From the NCBI RefSeq assembly GCF_001424705.1, contig NZ_LMRA01000001.1, positions 151,608 to 215,607 of the forward strand: 64,000 bases of DNA. Direction: 5' to 3'. This document shows positions 59,615 to 64,000 of this stretch, in pieces; position 1 is the first letter of the stretch; each line of letters starts with the position of its first letter. The notes beneath the pieces were generated by a model, which made no database searches, was not told the origin of the DNA, and worked only from the letters and a program-made list of their open reading frames with translations. Origin of the DNA: Methylobacterium sp. Leaf465. GTDB taxonomy: Bacteria > Pseudomonadota > Alphaproteobacteria > Rhizobiales > Beijerinckiaceae. The translations under genes and the position numbers were made by a program.

Positions 59615-59762
59615 TGCAGGACAACCGTAGTTTCTTCGGCCTGTGCAATATCAATGACTTACGACCAACCGTAGGGAACCGTAGGACGATCCGTAGCGTC
59701 GGCGACCAACCGTAGCAGCCCGTAGGGACCCTTAGGGCCCTACGGACTACGGAGTTCCGTAG
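59609..59762. repeat. CCGTAG iteron array, candidate replication origin
   Basis: CCGTAG occurs exactly at 59625, 59669, 59679, 59691, 59710, 59720 and 59757, inverted as CTACGG at 59740 and 59747, and degenerate at 59609 (GCGTAG) and 59730 (CCTTAG). The 13-base unit CGACCAACCGTAG is repeated at 59662-59674 and 59703-59715. It starts just after the replication gene. Iterons beside a rep gene are the classic origin layout; function is inferred. Confidence 0.8.
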
Positions 59763-59800
59763 TGGTTCGGATTTCCAGGCAGGAGAATGAGCTGAGAGCC

Positions 59801-59812
59801 GTGACATACAAA
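59801..59812 (+). promoter_or_regulatory. GTGACATACAAA motif, copy upstream of zinc-motif gene
   Basis: GTGACATACAAA lies 39 bases before the start of the gene at 59851. The same 12 bases occur inverted at 62718-62729, and ten of them at 59466-59475. Likely a binding site for an element-encoded regulator. Confidence 0.5.
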
Positions 59813-59850
59813 GCTGAAATCGGAGGGTTGGCGGCTCCCGGAGCGACAGC

Positions 59851-60507
59851 ATGGGGCAGGCCAACGGTGCGGCCGTCTTGGCGGATAGTTCACGGGGCCG
59901 CAACGTGAAGCGCGGGTTCGGGACGAACGCGCCCGCGTCGTCGCGGCAAATCGCGTGGCGGCGCTCGGCCCGCTTCAAGGCGATGGGCCGGGCCGCGTGC
60001 CTGCGCTTCAACGCCCTCCGCAGGACCGGGCCGAAGTGCGAGGCCATCAAACGGTCGGACGGCCAGCCATGCCAGAACCCGCCGCTGGCGAACGGGTCGG
60101 GCCGGTGTCGGCTTCATGGGGGCGCTACTCCGGCCGGGAAAAAGGGCTGGCACGTCGTCCAGCTCCCGCCGGTTGATACCGCCAAATTCGAACGGAAGCT
60201 GGCCGACGTGAACCAGCGCGCGCGGAAGCTGGCCAAGCGCCTTGCCGCGATGACCCCGGAGCAGCGCGGCCGCTACGATGCCTGGCAGCGCACGCACCGG
60301 CCGGGTCCGCCCGGCGCGCGATCCGCCGCCCGGTACATGGCTGACCAGGCCAGAGCCATCCGCGAGATCATCGCACGGCCTGACGCGCCGAGCGCCCACG
60401 ACGCCGAGCTGGCCGAGATCGACGCGATCCTCGCGGAGCTGAAGCGCCAGCACGCCGTCGCGGCCGAACAACCGGGAACCCATCACATCGGAGATATCTT
60501 CGAATGA
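59851..60507 (+). CDS. HGG-type zinc-motif protein, phage/plasmid associated
   Basis: 218 residues from ATG 59851. The segment around residues 67-95 is CEAIKRSDGQPCQNPPLANGSGRC followed by RLHGG, with three cysteines and a histidine for a zinc site; this Cys/HGG motif recurs in proteins of mobile elements. The C-terminal half is helical and ends in LAELKRQHA...DIFE, a tail shared with the next protein. Its stop overlaps the next ATG (ATGA). Confidence 0.75.
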   Translation: MGQANGAAVLADSSRGRNVKRGFGTNAPASSRQIAWRRSARFKAMGRAACLRFNALRRTGPKCEAIKRSDGQPCQNPPLANGSGRCRLHGGATPAGKKGWHVVQLPPVDTAKFERKLADVNQRARKLAKRLAAMTPEQRGRYDAWQRTHRPGPPGARSAARYMADQARAIREIIARPDAPSAHDAELAEIDAILAELKRQHAVAAEQPGTHHIGDIFE

Positions 60508-60815
60508 GTGACTATCACGGCATGACCCCCGCCGAGGCGCGTCGGTATCTTCAGGAGCGCATGGAGACCGAAGGAGCGGTGCTCGCCTACGAAACGGCCG
60601 TCTCGATTTGCCGCGACCCTAAGGCCTCCGCGACGGCCAAGGCGTCGGCGCTCAAAGCGCTGTTCTACGTCGCCGGTCACGATGGGAAGCCAGCGCCCGA
60701 CCGGGACAAGCCCGTTTCTGAGATGACCTACGCCGAGGCGGAAGTGATGCTCGCGGAGCTGAAGCGGGAGCACGCCGCCAAGTCGAGCGACACAGCGACA
60801 GACATATTCGACTAA
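60504..60815 (+). CDS. Hypothetical protein sharing a C-terminal tail with its neighbour
   Basis: 103 residues from ATG 60504, overlapping the previous stop. A helical N-terminal half (GMTPAEARRYLQERMETEGAVLAYETAV) is followed by LAELKREHAAKSSDTATDIFD. That C-terminal tail nearly repeats the end of the zinc-motif protein, in DNA as well as in protein, so a local duplication is likely. No known family. Confidence 0.7.
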   Translation: MSDYHGMTPAEARRYLQERMETEGAVLAYETAVSICRDPKASATAKASALKALFYVAGHDGKPAPDRDKPVSEMTYAEAEVMLAELKREHAAKSSDTATDIFD

Positions 60816-60828
60816 AGGTCTCAAAACG

Positions 60829-60870
60829 TTGTCCATTCTGTACATCGGAACTATATGCAAGTATGGACAA
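60829..60870. promoter_or_regulatory. Inverted repeat in AT-rich promoter zone
   Basis: TTGTCCAT (60829-60836) and ATGGACAA (60863-60870) are perfect complements with 26 bases between. Just after, TTGACA (60893-60898) matches a -35 box perfectly, with a weak -10 further on. It probably forms an operator for the gene at 60982. Confidence 0.5.
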
Positions 60871-60981
60871 GATAATATTTCAACTAATACGCTTGACAGG
60901 CTTCAGATAAGAAGTTTTCTTAAGTTTATCCGGAGCCTCCGGACGAACACCGGCCGTTGAATACGGCCAGGGTCTCCAACC

Positions 60982-61356
60982 ATGTCGCACTTGAGCATCG
61001 TGCCGCCTTCAGCGGCGCAGTCGAACACGCTCGACCTTTTCACGCACCCTCTCACGTCGAACGGCCTCCACCCAGGCTACATGGTCCCCTGCTTCCCTGT
61101 CGTGGACGGAGAGGATCCAAGCCCGAACGCCTCGATTGAGGTGCTCGTCCACCAGGACCAGGCCCCGGCGTTTACGGACGAGGCCAACGCCATTGGGGAA
61201 ACCGCTGGTCTCACGCATCCCGTGTGTGATGTCGCCACCGATCATGGGGGCGGCCTTTGGCGGCTTGTCGAGATCGTCGGCCCTCGCGCGCTCATTCTGG
61301 AGCTGATGCTGGTGGCGCAGCGCCACGGATGCAAGCGCGTGCTGTACCCGGCCTAG
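60982..61356 (+). CDS. Hypothetical protein in element
   Basis: 124 residues from ATG 60982 with AGGG upstream. The N-terminal part has NTLDLFTH, a QL-D-LF-like segment of the type that docks on the sliding clamp; the rest is alpha/beta ([35 protein letters not shown]). No family recognised. It is followed by a good terminator. Confidence 0.6.
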   Translation: MSHLSIVPPSAAQSNTLDLFTHPLTSNGLHPGYMVPCFPVVDGEDPSPNASIEVLVHQDQAPAFTDEANAIGETAGLTHPVCDVATDHGGGLWRLVEIVGPRALILELMLVAQRHGCKRVLYPA

Positions 61357-61381
61357 GTCCTTGCCAACATCGAACCACCCG

Positions 61382-61407
61382 AGGGGCGCCCTGACCGGCG
61401 CCCCTTT
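61382..61407 (+). terminator. Rho-independent-type terminator
   Basis: AGGGGCGCC and GGCGCCCCT pair perfectly around the loop CTGACC, followed by TTT. It lies about 25 bases after the stop of the gene at 60982, which it should end. Confidence 0.75.
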
Positions 61408-61468
61408 CGCGTTCCGGATCGGACTCGCGCGAAGGATCGAAAATCAGCGCCGAACGGCCAGAAACCGA

Positions 61469-61498
61469 TTGCGTAACATTCTCAAACGGACGTATAAG
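61469..61498 (+). promoter_or_regulatory. Promoter of the serine recombinase gene
   Basis: TTGCGT (61469-61474) and TATAAG (61493-61498) with an 18-base spacer, close to sigma-70 consensus. The -10 lies inside a palindrome TATAA-GGTTG-TTATA (61493-61507), which suggests repression at the promoter, perhaps by the recombinase itself. Confidence 0.6.
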
Positions 61499-61525
61499 GT
61501 TGTTATAGACGAGATCGAGACCCTC

Positions 61526-62224
61526 ATGACCGGCACGAACCACCCCGAGCTGCCCCTGTCCAAGCCGGCCATCGCCTACGTCCGCGTCTCGACGGATCGG
61601 CAAGGCAAGTCAGGCCTCGGGCTCGATGCGCAGCGGGCGGCCCTGACGGCCTTCGCCGCGGCGCACGGGTTCGAGATCGTGGAAGAGTTCACGGACGTCG
61701 CCTCGGGCAAGGGCGAGGACGCGCTGGAGCGCCGGCCGCAGCTGGCCAAGGCGCTGGCCCGGGCGAAGAAGTTGAAGTGCCCTGTCGTCGTCGCCAAGCT
61801 CGACCGCCTCTCCCGCGACGTGGCCTTCATCGCCGGCCTGATGGCGCAGCGGGTCCCCTTCATTGTGGCCGAGCTCGGCGCCGATGCCGACCCCTTCATG
61901 CTCCACATCTATGCCGCCCTGGCCGAGAAGGAGCGCGCGCTGATCTCGGCCCGCACCCGGGCCGCGCTGGCGCCGATGGTCGGCCGCGGTGTGCTCGGCA
62001 ACCGCACGAACCTTGCCGAGGCATCAGCCAAGGGCCGCGAGACCCTGGCCGCCAAGGCCGACGACTTCGCCGCGAACGTGCTGCCCGTCATTCGGGAGAT
62101 GCAGGCCCGGGGCGCCTCGATGCGGGCCGTGGCGGCCGAGCTGAACGACCGCAACGTCAAGACGGCGCGCGGCGGCACGTGGACGGCCGTCCAGGTGTCT
62201 CGCATCCTCGATCGGGCGGCGTGA
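61526..62224 (+). CDS. Serine recombinase (resolvase/invertase family)
   Basis: 232 residues from ATG 61526; the longer frame from 61361 crosses the terminator and promoter and is rejected. The catalytic serine is in [20 protein letters not shown] and the arginines in [10 protein letters not shown]; the E helix and a C-terminal helix-turn-helix ([30 protein letters not shown]) complete it. It may resolve multimers or invert a segment of the element. Confidence 0.9.
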   Translation: MTGTNHPELPLSKPAIAYVRVSTDRQGKSGLGLDAQRAALTAFAAAHGFEIVEEFTDVASGKGEDALERRPQLAKALARAKKLKCPVVVAKLDRLSRDVAFIAGLMAQRVPFIVAELGADADPFMLHIYAALAEKERALISARTRAALAPMVGRGVLGNRTNLAEASAKGRETLAAKADDFAANVLPVIREMQARGASMRAVAAELNDRNVKTARGGTWTAVQVSRILDRAA

Positions 62225-62230
62225 GAGAGC

Positions 62231-62500
62231 TTAGCCGGCCCGCAGGGCGATGACGTTCGAGCCGGGTTCGCTGTGGCCTACGAACCGCCGTGAGGGCCTC
62301 GGCGAGACCGGCGCCAGGATCGCGGCCGGGACGGGCCGTAGCGTCTTCTCCAGGTCCACGGCGTGCCGGCGAGCATCGGCCAACATGCCATTGAGCCGCG
62401 CGGCCAGCGCGGGCGTGAGATCGGCGCCGCGGATCTCGTCCGCGACCGTGTCGAGTGTGGAGCGCAGGACGCGGGCGCGCATGTCGGCGGGCAAGCACAT
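62231..62500 (-). CDS. Hypothetical protein in element
   Basis: 89 residues from ATG 62500 with AGGAGA seven bases upstream. A helical protein (MRARVLRSTLDTVADEIRG, LTPALAARLNGMLADARRHAVDLEKTL) with a Pro/Arg-rich C-terminus. It converges with the recombinase gene. No family recognised. The frame to 62563 is longer but less supported. Confidence 0.6.
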   Translation of the reverse strand: MCLPADMRARVLRSTLDTVADEIRGADLTPALAARLNGMLADARRHAVDLEKTLRPVPAAILAPVSPRPSRRFVGHSEPGSNVIALRAG

Positions 62501-62845
62501 GGGGCGATCTCCTGTGGCGGGCGGGCATTGTGCGCCCGACGACCTCGACGCGCCAAGCGTCATCTCCGCCGCTTGAGGGGGCGAAGGGCCGCCCCGGGGC
62601 CGGGCCGACCCCCGCCCGGGCAGTCCAAACGCCTCCGCTAAAACCGGCGGCGCCCCTGTCTGTAAATTTTGCGCGCCTCAAAAATCCGAGACATACAAAG
62701 CCGCGTTACCGACAGTTTTTGTATGTCACCTATGAAGCAGACAGCAAGGCCACAGGCCAACGATCTAGCGCAGTTCCGGGATTTGCTTTGAATAGGCGGG
62801 GCGTCTATATTGCGCTAACTCTTACGGCACGGGGCCGCGCATCGA
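62501..62845. promoter_or_regulatory. Divergent intergenic region with GACATACAAA inverted repeat
   Basis: No gene is supported in these 345 bases. GACATACAAA (62690-62699) and TTTGTATGTC (62718-62727) form an inverted repeat with 18 bases between, upstream of the gene at 62846. The motif recurs at 59801-59812, so one regulator may serve both sites. Confidence 0.55.
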
Positions 62846-63421
62846 ATGGCTACCTCAGAACCGCACAATCCCGAGAACGATCCGCTCATCGATGCAGGGG
62901 CCGCAGCATCGTCCCCGGAGGAGCTCGAAACAGAGGCGCAGGTCGCCCTGGTGTGCCGATGCTATGACGAGGCGCGGGGCGACGAGGCGCCTGCGGCGCT
63001 GATCCGAATGCTGGATTGCCTTCTCGTCATCGGATCGAAGTTCGACGGGCCGAGGCCCTCGTACGACCAGTCCGACCGGATGATGGCGGCCAGCAACAAG
63101 GCCCGCAATCCGATCCGAGAGGCCCTGGAAAAGGTCTATCCGTACGACAAGATGCAGCTCGGCATGGATGCGTTGACCGGTCTCAAATTCCACTGGACCG
63201 AGACGCCAGAAGAGCGCGCCGCCCGCACACCACATATCATCGCGGACCTCGCGGACTTGGCCGCGATCTTCCGGAACGACCTGCGCAACGTTCTCCTGCG
63301 CCGGGCGATCAAGGATCGGGCCGACCAACGTCGGGACGACTCGATCGCAGGGCTCCATCCGGTCTTCCGCGAGATCATGGAAACCGAGATCCTCGACATT
63401 GTCGACGTGAAGGTCGCGTGA
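62846..63421 (+). CDS. Hypothetical protein in element
   Basis: 191 residues from ATG 62846. An acidic N-terminal third, then a helical part (MLDCLLVIGSKFDG, RMMAASNKARNPIREALEKVYPYD) and a C-terminal helical region. Not recognised; it could be a phage-type packaging or structural accessory protein, which is only a guess. Its stop shares a base with the next ATG. Confidence 0.6.
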   Translation: MATSEPHNPENDPLIDAGAAASSPEELETEAQVALVCRCYDEARGDEAPAALIRMLDCLLVIGSKFDGPRPSYDQSDRMMAASNKARNPIREALEKVYPYDKMQLGMDALTGLKFHWTETPEERAARTPHIIADLADLAAIFRNDLRNVLLRRAIKDRADQRRDDSIAGLHPVFREIMETEILDIVDVKVA

Positions 63422-63888
63422 TGGAGGGCGAGGCTCCTGCACCCGCTGAAATCGTACTGGCCGCCGTGACGGTCCGGCTCGGCCTGGCCGCCGAGGGCAA
63501 CGACATTCCCGGCAACCTCGACCTGGCGCTGCGCACGATCATCACCGCGGCGAAGGATTTCGACATGACGCGCGCCTCCCCGGAGGCCATCGAACGGGCG
63601 AAGATCGCGCTCGCCGTCGTCGCTCCGGTCGCGACCGAGCACTTCGGCGGGTGGCCGCAGCCCGAGACCGTCGACATGGGCTTGAGCTGCGCCAGCAACA
63701 TCGTTTGCACCTTCGGCACCGATCCGGCCGACCTCCCGCAGACGCACCGGGACCTGTTGCCGATCTGGGCCGATTGGGCCGCGATCCTGGTCGCCGAGGC
63801 GGACGCGGTGACGCGCTACCGGCGCCTTGCGGCCGGGCTCGGCCGAGACTTCGACGCCCCCGCGGCCGCGCCGCATTCCGTGCACTGA
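63421..63888 (+). CDS. Hypothetical protein in element
   Basis: 155 residues from ATG 63421, overlapping the previous stop by one base (TGATG). Helical, with an acidic start (EGEAPAPAEIVLAAVTVRLGLAAEGND) and a tryptophan pair (LPIWADWAAILVAEADAV). Not recognised. The operon layout suggests a shared task with its neighbours. Confidence 0.55.
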   Translation: MEGEAPAPAEIVLAAVTVRLGLAAEGNDIPGNLDLALRTIITAAKDFDMTRASPEAIERAKIALAVVAPVATEHFGGWPQPETVDMGLSCASNIVCTFGTDPADLPQTHRDLLPIWADWAAILVAEADAVTRYRRLAAGLGRDFDAPAAAPHSVH

Positions 63889-63900
63889 CGAGGATTCGCG

Positions 63901-64000
63901 ATGCCCGTTCGACTGAGCCGCTTCTACAACGACGAAGGCATCGGCCGAGGCTTTCAGAACATCGCCGGCGCGCTGGCGCCGCCGAGCGCCGACGATCAGC
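63901..64000 (+). CDS. Hypothetical protein, 5' end only
   Basis: Starts at ATG 63901, 12 bases after the previous stop, and runs off the window; 33 residues are visible (LSRFYNDEGIGRGFQNIAGALAPPSADD). The opening resembles those of some phage-associated proteins in related bacteria, from memory only. Confidence 0.6.
   Translation, partial: MPVRLSRFYNDEGIGRGFQNIAGALAPPSADDQ

Noticed and set aside
61361..61525. N-terminal extension of the serine recombinase
   Set aside because: It crosses a good terminator and the likely promoter of the same gene.

Overview
This is a GC-rich alphaproteobacterial chromosome segment. The gene content points to Hyphomicrobiales, most likely a Methylobacterium-like organism. 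Signs are a class I PHA synthase, SciP, an FlbD-type regulator, a Rhodobacter-type phospholipid N-methyltransferase, an mltG-yicC-gmk block and a dense run of housekeeping genes. The genus is inferred from gene order and style, not from a marker gene.

Layout. 1-780 is an AT-rich foreign-looking patch holding the 5' part of a GNAT acetyltransferase gene on the minus strand. 914-8242 carries cell-wall and housekeeping genes (mltG, yicC, gmk, a lipoamide-dehydrogenase-like flavoprotein, an EamA exporter, a flippase-like membrane protein and a [2Fe-2S] protein). 8501-10229 has a polysaccharide-export inner-membrane protein and a small helical protein. 10272-18102 is a flagellar block on the minus strand (flbD, fliN, fliH, fliG, fliF, sciP, flgD, fliK), with CtrA-like boxes in front of fliF and sciP. 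18378-23787 holds mnmA, pmtA, a TVP38-type membrane protein, an orphan histidine kinase and bioB. 23829-33044 holds an FAH-family hydrolase, a FadL-type porin, a GNAT, phaC, small lipoproteins, an aminotransferase and prfB with a classic programmed frameshift. 33157-41919 holds an M23 peptidase, a peroxiredoxin, a large AsmA-like protein, an aldo/keto reductase with a divergent LysR regulator, and several small hypotheticals. 42030-54498 holds tyrS, anmK, aroC, a ribB fusion, an FAD monooxygenase, tRNA-Leu(GAG), a second FliN-like SpoA protein, lipB, a CDF transporter, queA, tgt and tRNA-Lys(TTT).

From about 54758 to the window end lies a mobile element. It opens with the 3' half of a tRNA-Glu gene (a likely attachment-site copy) next to a tyrosine integrase. 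Then come small DNA-binding-type genes, a primase/helicase-type replication protein followed directly by a dense array of CCGTAG iterons (a candidate origin), a zinc-motif protein, a neighbour sharing its C-terminal motif, a serine resolvase with a palindrome on its promoter, and an operon of unrecognised genes running off the window. A recurring GTGACATACAAA motif lies before two of its operons and suggests an element-encoded regulator. This element is the strongest candidate for an undescribed system here. The other notable signals are a queuine tRNA-ribosyltransferase that has lost three of its four usual zinc ligands and a RibB whose fused GTP-cyclohydrolase-II-like domain has no cysteines.
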